Positions 17,335 to 25,844 of a stretch of DNA of 51,029 nucleotides are shown here, piece by piece. This DNA comes from Alphaproteobacteria bacterium (lineage in GTDB: Bacteria > Pseudomonadota > Alphaproteobacteria > UBA2966), in contig JABIFY010000021.1 of the NCBI GenBank assembly GCA_018650465.1, forward strand, positions 1 through 51,029, given 5' to 3'. Numbering within the stretch: position 1 is the stretch's first letter; each line of letters starts with the position of its first letter. Position numbers and translations under genes: made by a program. A model generated the notes under the pieces. It searched no databases, had not been told where the DNA came from, and worked only from the letters and a program-made list of their open reading frames with translations.

Positions 17335-19674
17335 TTACTCCGCGGCTGTAAGTAAATCTTCCGGACGCGGTGGTTTGGCCGCATCACGCAATTCGGCTTG
17401 CTCAAGATTATCCTTGGCGGACAATCCGGCCAGCTGGCCTTTGCCGCCCATATATTGAACAGGCCAGGGCTGATCTGCAAAACCGTAATGGGCTGCATCA
17501 TGCAACGTCTGATAGGGTTGAGCCAGATGCGGTCGAGCCAGGGCGCAAAAATCGGAACGACCGGCGGCGACGATTGTATTGACCTGGTCGCCCGAGGTAA
17601 TGGCACCAACGGCGATGGTCGGGATTCCGGCTTCAATACGAATGCGTTCGGCATAGGGGGTCTGGAACATGCGCCCGAATTCAATATCTTCATCAGTCGT
17701 CGTCTGACCGGTCGAGACATCAACAACGTCGACCCCGTGATCCTTCAGCATGCGGGCAATCTCGACCGCATCATCTCCGTTCAGGCCGCCTTCGACCCAA
17801 TCCATAGCCGAGATGCGAACGGACAAAGGTTTGGCTTTTGGCCAGACGGCGCGCACGGCATCCAGAACTTCCAGCGGATATTTCATGCGGGCAACCAGAT
17901 CGCCGCCATATTCATCTGAGCGCACATTAGTGACGGGCGAAATAAACGTGCCGAGCAGATAGCCGTGGGCCATGTGCACTTCCACCATATCAAAGCCTGC
18001 CGTATCTGCATTTTTGGCCGCCTGGACAAAATCATCGCGGACCACATCCATTTCGGCCCGGTTAATTTCTTTTGGCACCTGGCTGTTGGCGAGGTATGGA
18101 ATTGCTGAAGCAGCAACGATGGGCCAGGCCTGATCTGCCGGCAGCGGCTGATCATACCCGCCTTCCCATGGAATACAGGTGGCGGATTTACGACCAGCGT
18201 GGGAAATCTGCATACCAAAGACGGTAGCACTGTTGGCATGGACAAAATCGACAATGCGTTTCCAGGCCGCGACATGTTCATCGTTATAAATACCGGTACA
18301 GCCGGGACTGATGCGACCAGGTGCCGAGACACCAGTTGATTCCGTCCACATCATACCCGCGCCGCCAATGGCGCGCGAGCCGAGATGCACCATGTGCCAA
18401 TCGTTGGGCGTGCCATCTGTTGCCGAATATTGACACATGGGCGAGACCACAACCCGGTTGGGAATAATCTTGTCGGCCAGCTTGAAGGGCGTGAACATGG
18501 GCGGCGTGCCGTCTGGCACATTAACACCGGATTGTTTGCGGGCTTCGGCCACCACAAATTCATCAACTTGCTTGATAAACTTCGGGTCGCGCCGTCCGAG
18601 ATTTTCGTACGTAATGCGTTTGGACCGCGACAGCATGCTGAAGGTAAACTGGATGGCATCCATATCCATGTAGCGTTCAGTATCTTCAAACCATTTCAGG
18701 CTGGTGGTGGCAGTCTTTTGCAGGCGGGCCACTTCTTCCTTGCGGTCCCCTTCATAGGCGGCAAGCGCTGCCTTGACGTCGGTGCCGTTTGCCTGGAAGG
18801 CTTCATACAGGGCGATGGCATCTTCCATGGCCAATTTTGTGCCGGACCCGATGGAGAAATGCGCCGTATGCAAGGCATCGCCCAGCAGAACAATATTCTC
18901 ATGCACCCAATGTTCATTGCTGACAGTGGGGAAGGTACGCCACAGGGAGCGGTTCAACAACAATTCGTGGCCGTGCAGATCGTCCTTGTAAAGTTCAGCT
19001 ACATAATCGCGGGTTTCTTCTTCGGTGGCTTTATCCAGACCGGCCTTAAGCCAGGTCTCTTCCGTACATTCAACGATGAAGGTGCTGGCGTCAGCTTCGA
19101 ACTGATAGGCATGCACCCGGAACAGGCCATGCTGGCTTTCGCGGAAAATGAAGGTAAAGGCATCCAGCGGCAGGGTTGAGCCCAGCCAGACAAACTTGTT
19201 TTTGCGCCAATCCAGGTTCGGCTTGAAATGTTCGGCATTTTGATCGCGGATAAAACTGTTTATACCGTCCGATGCCAGGATCACATCGGCATCGCTGAAT
19301 TGCGCCAGATCGGTAATATCGGTTTCAAATTCAATTTTGACACCGGCGGCCAGACAATGTTTCTGGAAAATGCTCAGCAGTTTTTTGCGCGACATGCCGC
19401 AAAATCCATGGCCTTCGGATGTGACTTTTTTGTCTTTGTAATAAGTGTCGATGTTATCCCAGTAGGCAAAGTTACCGACGATGTCAGCGTAAGAGCCCTG
19501 GTCATAATCCAGAAAGCCCGACAGGGTTTCATCAGAAAACACCACACCAAAGCCAAAAGTGTCTTCTGGCTTATTGCGCTCGTAGACAACGATATCCCAG
19601 GAGGGGTTGGCCTTCTTGGTCAGCAGGGAAAAATATAATCCGGCGGGACCACCACCGACGACTGCGATTTTCAT
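17335..19674 (-). CDS. Flavin monooxygenase-old yellow enzyme fusion (2-aminobenzoyl-CoA monooxygenase/reductase or salicylyl-CoA 5-hydroxylase type)
   Basis: The 779-residue protein has two parts. Residues 1 to about 390 are an FAD aromatic hydroxylase (VGGGPAGLYFSLL at the start, then LASDGINSFIR and LLGDALHTAHFSIGSG). From about 400 an old-yellow-enzyme-like FMN barrel follows (VVSPMCQYSATDG, QISHAGRKS, HMAHGYLLGTFISP, DEYGG, VGAITSG). This is the architecture of Azoarcus 2-aminobenzoyl-CoA monooxygenase/reductase, which hydroxylates and then reduces the ring of a CoA thioester. Databases often call it bifunctional salicylyl-CoA 5-hydroxylase. The ATG at 19674 has GGAG 8 bases upstream, and 36 further upstream codons are not needed. 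An 18-base palindrome lies in its upstream region. The CoA ligase partner may be one of the two in this window. Confidence 0.85.
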   Translation of the reverse strand: MKIAVVGGGPAGLYFSLLTKKANPSWDIVVYERNKPEDTFGFGVVFSDETLSGFLDYDQGSYADIVGNFAYWDNIDTYYKDKKVTSEGHGFCGMSRKKLLSIFQKHCLAAGVKIEFETDITDLAQFSDADVILASDGINSFIRDQNAEHFKPNLDWRKNKFVWLGSTLPLDAFTFIFRESQHGLFRVHAYQFEADASTFIVECTEETWLKAGLDKATEEETRDYVAELYKDDLHGHELLLNRSLWRTFPTVSNEHWVHENIVLLGDALHTAHFSIGSGTKLAMEDAIALYEAFQANGTDVKAALAAYEGDRKEEVARLQKTATTSLKWFEDTERYMDMDAIQFTFSMLSRSKRITYENLGRRDPKFIKQVDEFVVAEARKQSGVNVPDGTPPMFTPFKLADKIIPNRVVVSPMCQYSATDGTPNDWHMVHLGSRAIGGAGMMWTESTGVSAPGRISPGCTGIYNDEHVAAWKRIVDFVHANSATVFGMQISHAGRKSATCIPWEGGYDQPLPADQAWPIVAASAIPYLANSQVPKEINRAEMDVVRDDFVQAAKNADTAGFDMVEVHMAHGYLLGTFISPVTNVRSDEYGGDLVARMKYPLEVLDAVRAVWPKAKPLSVRISAMDWVEGGLNGDDAVEIARMLKDHGVDVVDVSTGQTTTDEDIEFGRMFQTPYAERIRIEAGIPTIAVGAITSGDQVNTIVAAGRSDFCALARPHLAQPYQTLHDAAHYGFADQPWPVQYMGGKGQLAGLSAKDNLEQAELRDAAKPPRPEDLLTAAE

Positions 19675-19808
19675 GTACGGCTCCTGTAATATTCCGATGT
19701 CACTTAATATTTTGATGACGCTCGACTGAACGGGTGACACGACCTGAGTTTCCATTAATCTGGCTGAAACAGGTCGCATCATTTGTGAGTGGATGTTTTG
19801 TTGAGATA

Positions 19809-19826
19809 TATTTTAAGCTTAAAATA
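19809..19826. promoter_or_regulatory. 18-base perfect palindrome, candidate operator
   Basis: TATTTTAAGCTTAAAATA reads the same on both strands. It lies in the 243-base divergent region, 135 bases upstream of the monooxygenase-reductase start and 92 before the DUF123 gene. Aromatic acyl-CoA genes are often controlled by MarR- or TetR-type dimers that bind such dyads, but no regulator gene is adjacent. Confidence 0.45.
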
Positions 19827-19917
19827 CTTTTGATCAAGCTAAATTCGCATTGGAATACCAAAAAAGAACGAAGTAAGCCTTTCATATCAGCCTGAAATTT
19901 AACTCCAGGACGTCTAA

Positions 19918-20355
19918 ATGATTGTAATTACAAATAAATATGATGATCTTCCTGCTGTTTCAGGGGCTTATGTGCTGCTGTTCAAGATGGCCGCCAAAAG
20001 CCGTTTGCTAATCCCCAGATTCAAGAGTGCGGTGATCAAGCCGGGGCAATATGCTTATGCAGGGTCGGCAAACGGCCCTGGTGGCATCCGGGCACGTTGT
20101 CGTCGGCACCTGAACAAAGCCGCGAAACTTCACTGGCATATCGACCACCTGACAAACACGGCACAAAGCATTCAGGTGGCGGCATTTCCCGGCGGAAATG
20201 AATGCGACCTTGTGGCGAATATTCTCGCAAGCGGGATCTGTGAAACACCCCTGCCAGGGTTTGGCAGTACCGATTGCCGGACTTGTCTGTCCCATCTGAT
20301 AAAGTTGCCGCACAACTGGAAGTCCCAAATATTGCCTTTAATTACGATGACATAG
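19918..20355 (+). CDS. GIY-YIG/DUF123 family protein
   Basis: This protein of 145 residues matches the DUF123 branch of GIY-YIG-related proteins. It has GAYVLLFKM in the place of the GIY half, GQYAYAGSANGPGGIRARCRRHL in the place of YIG, and the downstream HWHIDHL, ECDLVANIL, LPGFGSTDCRTCLSHL typical of the family. Cys and His residues in the last block could bind metal. A DNA-binding or nuclease role is suggested by the fold but is not proven for DUF123. It is divergent from the monooxygenase-reductase gene and followed 65 bases later by the pilin gene. Confidence 0.82.
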   Translation: MIVITNKYDDLPAVSGAYVLLFKMAAKSRLLIPRFKSAVIKPGQYAYAGSANGPGGIRARCRRHLNKAAKLHWHIDHLTNTAQSIQVAAFPGGNECDLVANILASGICETPLPGFGSTDCRTCLSHLIKLPHNWKSQILPLITMT

Positions 20356-20419
20356 CCACGAAGGCAGGTTAAGATTCCCTTCAAACCAGAGGCCAACACG
20401 TTTTGGGGGGCTGGCAATA

Positions 20420-20611
20420 ATGAGCAAAAAACATGAGATCGCTCAACTGACTATATTTGCGAGGAACGAAGACGGTGTCACGGCCGTTGAATATGGTCTG
20501 ATCGCCGGATTGATAAGCGTAACCATAATCGCTGTGTTGTTGACGCTGGGTGGAGACCTGACAAATGTTTTTAACGATATTTCCGGTGGTTTACAAAATG
20601 GCAGAAGCTGA
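20420..20611 (+). CDS. Flp-family type IVb pilin
   Basis: This is a 63-residue prepilin: a short charged leader, the processing site EDG|VTAVEYGLIAG, and a single hydrophobic helix. The Glu at +5 after the cleavage point and the adjacent Tyr are the family hallmarks. It would be processed by a TadV/CpaA-like peptidase and assembled by Tad machinery. None of those genes is in the window, so this is an orphan pilin gene. The following response-regulator gene begins 51 bases later on the same strand, so co-transcription is possible. Confidence 0.88.
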   Translation: MSKKHEIAQLTIFARNEDGVTAVEYGLIAGLISVTIIAVLLTLGGDLTNVFNDISGGLQNGRS

Positions 20612-20662
20612 CGGCCCAAACAGATATTGGCTCACGTCCGACGAGAATGGATCAAAGGCCCT

Positions 20663-21877
20663 ATGAAATTTTTTGTCGTCGATGACGAAGAAAGCATGGT
20701 CAAGGCCACCACAATTTTGCTGGAGGGTGCCGGGCATGAAGTCGTCGGGTTTACCTCAAGCAACCAGGCTTTGGAAAGCGTAAAATCCGGGCAACCGGAT
20801 TGCTTGATCGTCGACATCATGATGCCGGAAATGGACGGTCTTGAACTCTGCCGCAAGGTCAAATCTGATCCTGAAAATTCACATATCCGCGTTATAGTAC
20901 TCTCTGCCAAAACCTATGAATTTGATCGCAGCCGGGCTTGCGACATGGGGGCTAGCGGGTACCTGACCAAGCCGATCAAACTGGACAGCTTCATTTCTGA
21001 ACTGGAGCAGTTGCTGGGCGATACCTTTACCGCAACATTCTGGGGCGTACGCGGCACCCTGCCCGTGCCTGGTGAAAGTTCATTGCGCTATGGCGGCAAT
21101 ACCAGTTGCGTTGCAATCCAGTGTGGCAATGCGCCGTTGATGATTTTTGATGCCGGGTCGGGCATCAAGGCTTTGTCAGATCATATGATGGGCATGAACC
21201 AGCGTATCACCGCCAAGATTTTCATCTCGCATCCCCATTGGGATCACATCAATGCCCTGCCATTTTTTGTGCCGCTATATATTCCCGGCAATGAATTTGA
21301 AATTCTGGGGGCCCGCCACGGTGAAACCACCATGCGCGAATTGATGAGCGCGCAAATGGATGGCATCTATTTTCCGATTACCATTCGGGAGTTCGGGGCC
21401 CGCGTTTTCTTCCGCGATCTGGGGGAAGAAACCATCGAATTTGATAATATCACCGTCAAGACCATGCTGTTGAGTCACCCCGGCAACTGCCTTGGATATC
21501 GTATCGAATACCAGGGCAAATCGATTTGTTACATCACCGACAACGAAATGTTTAATCCAGGCGAGCCTAGCCATAATCCGGGTTATATTCAACATTTGGC
21601 GGATTTCTGCCACGGTGCCGATGCCTTGATCACCGACACCACCTACACGGACGCGGAATATCTTTCCAAGGCCGGTTGGGGCCATTCCAGCGTTGGCCAG
21701 GTTGCCGAACTGGCCGCCCGGGCCGAAGTCGAAAATCTGTACCTGTTTCATCATGATCCGGATCAGACTGACGACGATATTGATGCCAAACTGGAAGAAA
21801 TGAAAAACGCCCTGAAAATGTTGGGCTCAAATGTCACATGCCTGGCACCGCGTGAAGGCGACCAGATCAAGCATTAG
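20663..21877 (+). CDS. Response regulator fused to a metallo-beta-lactamase-fold hydrolase
   Basis: The protein has 404 residues. Residues 1 to about 118 form a receiver domain with acidic pair D7/D8, phosphoacceptor D51 in VDIMMPEMDG, S81 and K103 in TKP. A metallo-beta-lactamase-fold domain follows from about 122 (FWGVRGTLPVPG, YGGNTSC), with the metal motif H190-P-H192-W-D194-H195 and later His/Asp ligands (LLSHPGN, TDTTY, FHHDP). Phosphorylation would control a hydrolase, perhaps a phosphodiesterase or nuclease-like enzyme, but the substrate is unknown. The ATG at 20663 starts the receiver domain; the frame is open 12 codons further to a TTG. No histidine kinase is adjacent. Confidence 0.88.
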   Translation: MKFFVVDDEESMVKATTILLEGAGHEVVGFTSSNQALESVKSGQPDCLIVDIMMPEMDGLELCRKVKSDPENSHIRVIVLSAKTYEFDRSRACDMGASGYLTKPIKLDSFISELEQLLGDTFTATFWGVRGTLPVPGESSLRYGGNTSCVAIQCGNAPLMIFDAGSGIKALSDHMMGMNQRITAKIFISHPHWDHINALPFFVPLYIPGNEFEILGARHGETTMRELMSAQMDGIYFPITIREFGARVFFRDLGEETIEFDNITVKTMLLSHPGNCLGYRIEYQGKSICYITDNEMFNPGEPSHNPGYIQHLADFCHGADALITDTTYTDAEYLSKAGWGHSSVGQVAELAARAEVENLYLFHHDPDQTDDDIDAKLEEMKNALKMLGSNVTCLAPREGDQIKH

Positions 21878-21921
21878 AGTCGGATCAAGTTAATTCCGCG
21901 ATACGAACAAACAGCACGTCA

Positions 21922-21940
21922 CTCCGGGCTTGACCCGGAG
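21922..21940. repeat. REP-like palindrome, single unit
   Basis: CTCCGGG-CTTGA-CCCGGAG is a perfect 7-bp stem with a 5-base loop, preceded by GTCA. The same layout recurs at 24235-24253, 24298-24316, 44816-44834 and 44883-44902. It lies between two convergent genes. Confidence 0.65.
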
Positions 21941-21977
21941 AGAAGGCATATACCGTCCCCTTGCTTACACATCCCCC

Positions 21978-22262
21978 CTACTTGCGTTCCTTCACATAGG
22001 TCAACAATTTCAGCACCACCCAGATCGGTATTACGACGACGGCTCCCAACAAGATGTATGAGGCTACGCCGCCAAACTGGGAAACGACCCAGCGGAAAAG
22101 ATCTACAAAGACCTCGAAAATACTCTTGATCGTGCCGCCAAGATCCGCCAGTAGTTGCTGTGGCGTAATATCAAAAACAGTCAGGCCCCAGCCAACGAGC
22201 AATGAAACAACAACCAGTTTGATCGTTGTTGAAACGACCGTTTTCGCGTCAGGTATCGCCAT
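21978..22262 (-). CDS. DUF6460-like small membrane protein
   Basis: The 94-residue protein has a hydrophobic segment near residues 12-29 and another at about 68-87, ending in a basic cytoplasmic tail. The pattern LVVVSLLVGWGL, a central FVDLFRWV, then YILLGAVVVIPIWVVLKLL resembles what I remember of DUF6460 proteins, found widely in Alphaproteobacteria. Function is unknown. It follows the YqaE-like gene by 9 bases on the same strand, so the two probably form an operon, perhaps linked to envelope stress. Confidence 0.65.
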   Translation of the reverse strand: MAIPDAKTVVSTTIKLVVVSLLVGWGLTVFDITPQQLLADLGGTIKSIFEVFVDLFRWVVSQFGGVASYILLGAVVVIPIWVVLKLLTYVKERK

Positions 22263-22271
22263 GTTTCAGAC

Positions 22272-22463
22272 CTAATCTTTGCCTAGTGCATCATTGATTT
22301 TCTGATCAGTCTTGTATTGGCTGAGGGCATAGACGGACCAGATCGCGGCAACAGGCCAACCAATAAGCGTACATTGCAGGACCAGGCAAATGATTCCGGC
22401 GAAGGGCCGACCGATGGTAAAAAACTGCAGCCAGGGCAGGATAAGCGCAAGTAATAACCGCAT
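22272..22463 (-). CDS. YqaE/Pmp3-family membrane protein
   Basis: This 63-residue protein has two hydrophobic helices with the family pattern: ILPWLQFFTIGRPF, LVLQCTLIGWPVAAIWSVYAL and a polar tail. Pmp3-like proteins are linked to membrane potential and cation stress. I chose the ATG at 22463, preceded by AGGAG, over an in-frame codon 24 positions further up, which lies in the promoter region of the divergent CoA ligase gene. Confidence 0.75.
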   Translation of the reverse strand: MRLLLALILPWLQFFTIGRPFAGIICLVLQCTLIGWPVAAIWSVYALSQYKTDQKINDALGKD

Positions 22464-22510
22464 GAGAATACTCCTGAAACGAATTCCAACATAATTTGCC
22501 CTATCCCAGT

Positions 22511-22536
22511 CGCCAGGGCAATGTCGCCAGGGCAAT
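22511..22536. repeat. Short tandem repeat in a divergent promoter region
   Basis: CGCCAGGGCAAT occurs twice, at 22511-22522 and 22525-22536, with a 14-base period, between the YqaE-like gene and the CoA ligase. It may be a simple slippage duplication. No function is claimed. Confidence 0.45.
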
Positions 22537-22571
22537 TGGCGAATGACAGATGCCTCGCTACACTCCCAACC

Positions 22572-24173
22572 ATGACAAATATTCCAAATACATTAACAGA
22601 CCTGATCAGCCGTAGTGCCGCCGCTGGTCCCAATGCCATTGCCATCATCGACCGTGACCGCACCTGGACCTATGTTCAGTTGCTGGAAACCAGCCAACGC
22701 CTGGCCACGGGTCTTGCAGGACTTGGCATAACGACTGGCGACCGGGTCGCCTTCTGGCTGCCCAACATCGCCGCCTATATGGCCCTGCATCTGGCCTGCG
22801 GACGCCTGGGTGCAATTACCGTGTCGGTCAACACCAAATTTCGCTCCTCGGAAGTCGGCGACATTGTTGGCCGCTCTGGTGCCAAGGCCCTGATCCTGTG
22901 GCCGACGTTCAAGGACATTAACTTTCTCGATATCCTGGCGGACGTGCCCGCAAATGATCTGGCCGCCCTTGAACAGTTTATTATTTATGACGAAGGCGAA
23001 GGTATCCCGGCCTTGCCCGCCGCCCTGCAACATATAGATCAAGTGCGTTATGCCGACCTGGTGACCGCCGCCCCTGCTGAATTTGATCATGCCAGAGAAG
23101 ACATGGGCACGATTATTTTCACCACGTCCGGCACCACGGCAGCCCCAAAGTTTGTTTTGCACAGCCAGGCCAGCATCGTGCGCCACGCCCGCAATGTGGC
23201 CGAATTTTTTGGCTGGGATGACCCCGAAACCGTCCTGCTGCAAGCCTTGCCCCTGTGCGGCACTTTCGGTCACGTCCAGGCCATGGCCACCCTGGCGGTG
23301 GGACGCCCGATGATTTCCATGCCGGTCTTTTCGGCCAAAGCCGCCGCCCAAATCATTCATCAACACAAGGTGACAAACTTTAATGGCTCGGACGAAATGT
23401 TCGCCTTGTTGCTGCAAGAAGGCGAGGGTGAGCGCCCCTATCCGCGGTATCGGTTTGGCGGTTATGCGGCCTTTAATCCAGCCTTTGCCGATATTCCGGA
23501 ACGGGCAGATGCGCGCGGCATGACCTTGTGTGGTCTCTGGGGCATGAGCGAAATGCAGGCCCTGTACAGTTTGCAGGACCCGGCAGCCGAAACAAAAACC
23601 AGACGGCTGGCCGGGGGCCGAACCACATCACCCCAGGCAAAAGTTCGGGCCCGTGATCCAGAGTCCGGCAAGATTTTACCACATGGCGAAGCCGGAGAAC
23701 TCGAGGCCTCAGGCCCCAGTCAAATGAAAGAATATTTTGGCGACCCGGCAGCCACGGCCAAAGCCCTTACCGATGATGGTTATGTGCGCACTGGTGATCT
23801 GGGTTACACCACGTCGGACACCAGCTTTGTTTTTCTCTCTCGCATGGGTGACGTGCTCAGGCTGGGCGGCTTTCTGGTCAATCCCGTCGAAATTGAGGCC
23901 CACATCGAAGCCCATGCATCTGTCGGCGAAGCCCAGGTCGTCGGCGTCGACACCAAAGCCGGCACCCGGCCTTATGCATTTGTTATTCCAACTCCAGGCA
24001 ATGAATTTGATCGTGATAAAGTCATGGCTCACTGCCTCGACGGCATGGCCAAATTCAAGGTGCCGCTTGGCATATCGAAACTGGACGCCTTCCCCACCAC
24101 CGACAGCGCCAACGGCGTCAAAATCCAGCGCAAAAAACTACGGGAAATGGCAATGGCTGAGTTAGGGGAGTAG
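22572..24173 (+). CDS. AMP-forming acyl-CoA synthetase
   Basis: This 533-residue ANL-superfamily ligase activates a carboxylic acid to its CoA thioester through an acyl-adenylate. The phosphate-binding loop is FTTSGTTAAPK, then GLWGMSE where the family has YGxTE, VRTGDLGY for the hinge Asp, and a C-terminal NGVKIQRKKL with the catalytic Lys region. The acid is unknown. The start at 22572 agrees with family length, whereas the frame is open 17 codons further. It lies alone, 2.9 kb beyond the monooxygenase-reductase gene, and could supply an aromatic acyl-CoA to it, which is inference. An inverted REP pair follows the stop. Confidence 0.88.
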   Translation: MTNIPNTLTDLISRSAAAGPNAIAIIDRDRTWTYVQLLETSQRLATGLAGLGITTGDRVAFWLPNIAAYMALHLACGRLGAITVSVNTKFRSSEVGDIVGRSGAKALILWPTFKDINFLDILADVPANDLAALEQFIIYDEGEGIPALPAALQHIDQVRYADLVTAAPAEFDHAREDMGTIIFTTSGTTAAPKFVLHSQASIVRHARNVAEFFGWDDPETVLLQALPLCGTFGHVQAMATLAVGRPMISMPVFSAKAAAQIIHQHKVTNFNGSDEMFALLLQEGEGERPYPRYRFGGYAAFNPAFADIPERADARGMTLCGLWGMSEMQALYSLQDPAAETKTRRLAGGRTTSPQAKVRARDPESGKILPHGEAGELEASGPSQMKEYFGDPAATAKALTDDGYVRTGDLGYTTSDTSFVFLSRMGDVLRLGGFLVNPVEIEAHIEAHASVGEAQVVGVDTKAGTRPYAFVIPTPGNEFDRDKVMAHCLDGMAKFKVPLGISKLDAFPTTDSANGVKIQRKKLREMAMAELGE

Positions 24174-24234
24174 TTGGTTACGACTGGCAACGACTGCGAG
24201 TAACGACAAACTGATCCAACTACCCACTCCGTCA

Positions 24235-24316
24235 CCCCGCACTTGATGCGGGGTCTACGCTTTTGAATTAGGCGCTTGCCTATGAACCAGGCATAGATGC
24301 CGGATCAAGTCCGGCA
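24235..24316. repeat. Inverted pair of REP-like palindromes
   Basis: Unit one is CCCCGCA-CTTGA-TGCGGGG (24235-24253) and unit two is TGCCGGA-TCAAG-TCCGGCA (24298-24316). Each is flanked by GTCA or TGAC on its outer side, so the two are in opposite orientation, as in BIME-like pairs. They lie between convergent genes. The loop CTTGA is shared, in reverse complement. Confidence 0.7.
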
Positions 24317-24349
24317 TGACGTGGTGTTTTGGTGTCAGGGCCACCTAAA

Positions 24350-24790
24350 TTAACCAGGCAACGACTTAACCAGGCGCGTTTTGTGCAGGTCGATCTTTAA
24401 ATAGCGGTCATGTTTGATTTGCTGGTTATGGACGCGATAACCAAGGTGCATGTAGAGATCAAAGGCGCGCTGATTTTCTGTCATCACTTCAATCTCGACG
24501 GTATCAAATCCGCTCTTTTGAATTCGCGACTCAATTGCAGCTACCAATATCGTGCCGATACCCCGACCCTCAAAATCAGGTGAGATCCACAGGTCGGTGA
24601 TGTAATTGGCCTTCGATCCAGTTGCCACAAAACCACCCGGCGCTCCATCAATGTCAGCAACCAGAATGCCTGGCCAAGCCTCTTCAAACAAAGTGATGAA
24701 CGCTTGGGAATCAACGCGTCGCGCCGCACTTTCCGGAATCAGACGTCCTATTCCCTTTTGGCAGGCCCTGTAGCCCACTGGGCCGAGCAA
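24350..24790 (-). CDS. GNAT-family N-acetyltransferase with uncertain, possibly lost, start
   Basis: A GNAT acetyltransferase core is clear: GILVADIDGAPGGFV, DLWISPDFEGRGIGTILVAAIE (the acetyl-CoA pyrophosphate loop R-G-I-G), and ENQRAFDLYMHLGYRV. The substrate is unknown. The coordinates use TTG at 24790, but in-frame sequence continues upstream as IPEVRPANKADASLLG, which looks like a normal GNAT N-terminus (V-R-P-A-x-x-A-D-A). That extension begins with ATA at 24829-24827, overlapping the end of the acuI-like gene, just where an ATG would be expected. There is no other ATG/GTG/TTG upstream in frame. A single G-to-A change may have removed the start, so expression is doubtful. Confidence 0.7.
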   Translation of the reverse strand: MLGPVGYRACQKGIGRLIPESAARRVDSQAFITLFEEAWPGILVADIDGAPGGFVATGSKANYITDLWISPDFEGRGIGTILVAAIESRIQKSGFDTVEIEVMTENQRAFDLYMHLGYRVHNQQIKHDRYLKIDLHKTRLVKSLPG

Positions 24791-24821
24791 ACTGGCATCG
24801 GCCTTATTTGCAGGACGGACT

Positions 24822-25820
24822 TCAGGTATTCACATCCACAACCGTACGACCGCGCACCTGGCCTTTGAGGATTTCTTTTGACAGGGGGATCAACTCATCA
24901 AACGGCACGACGTTGGTCATGCTGTCCAACAAGGCCATATCAAGGTCGCTGGCCAGGCGTCGCCAGGCATCGGCCCGCCGTTTGGTAGGCACGTAAACTG
25001 AATTAATGCCGATGAGGCTGACGCCGCGCAGGATCAGGGGCAGGACGGTGGTGGAAAGATCAAAGCCTGCCGCATTGCCACATACGGATACCGCGCCATT
25101 GTTGTTAATTTTGGGGATGACATTGGCGAGGATATTACTGCCCACTGTATCGATGGCCCCGGCCCAGAGGGCACGGGCCATAGGCCGGGCCTCACCGGAA
25201 AGGTCTTCGCGATCCACAAACGACGTCGCGCCCAGGGATTTCAGATAATCATGGGTTTCCGCCCGGCCGGTTGAGGCCACAACATTATAGCCAAGCTTTG
25301 CCAGGATCGACACCGCGACCGAGCCCACACCACCGGCAGCCCCCGTCACCAGAATGTCGCCGCTGTCTGGCGTGATATCCATATTTTCCAGACCCATGAC
25401 GGCCAACATGGCGGTAAATCCCGCCGTGCCAATGGCCATGGATTGTTGCAGGCTCATGCCCTCGGGCAGCTTCACCAGCCATTCCGATTGCACGCGCGCC
25501 ATCTGGGTATAGCCACCCCACTCCCATTCACTAAGGCCCCAGCCTGTGATGATGACTTCATCGCCTGGTTGGTAATCTGAATTGTCGTTGCTGATGATAG
25601 TGCCGCACAAATCAATGCCTGGCGTCATGGGCAAGCTGTGCATAATCTTGCCGCGATTGCCGTTGATGGCGAGACCGTCTTTATAGTTCAGCGTCGAATA
25701 AGCAACCTGGACAACGGTGTCACCCTCAGGCAGATCATCAAGGGTCAGGTCCGTGAAATTGCAGACCGCTTTGCCTTCGTCATTCTCTGTGGCCAACAAG
25801 GCCTTAAAAGTATCAGTCAT
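24822..25820 (-). CDS. acuI: AcuI-like acrylyl-CoA reductase family oxidoreductase
   Basis: This 332-residue zinc-independent medium-chain dehydrogenase belongs to the YhdH/AcuI type, which reduces acrylyl-CoA to propionyl-CoA with NADPH. YSTLNYKDGLAI near residue 41, PGIDLCG and the Rossmann loop GAAGGVGSVAV are characteristic, as is the ending GRTVVDVN. It stands between the CoA ligase gene upstream (24 bases) and the GNAT gene downstream, with which it would share a start/stop overlap. In some bacteria it detoxifies acrylate. Here it may serve an acyl-CoA route with the thiolase and ligase of the same operon. Confidence 0.88.
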   Translation of the reverse strand: MTDTFKALLATENDEGKAVCNFTDLTLDDLPEGDTVVQVAYSTLNYKDGLAINGNRGKIMHSLPMTPGIDLCGTIISNDNSDYQPGDEVIITGWGLSEWEWGGYTQMARVQSEWLVKLPEGMSLQQSMAIGTAGFTAMLAVMGLENMDITPDSGDILVTGAAGGVGSVAVSILAKLGYNVVASTGRAETHDYLKSLGATSFVDREDLSGEARPMARALWAGAIDTVGSNILANVIPKINNNGAVSVCGNAAGFDLSTTVLPLILRGVSLIGINSVYVPTKRRADAWRRLASDLDMALLDSMTNVVPFDELIPLSKEILKGQVRGRTVVDVNT

Positions 25821-25844
25821 CGTGTTTCTCCGATTCGATTGATA

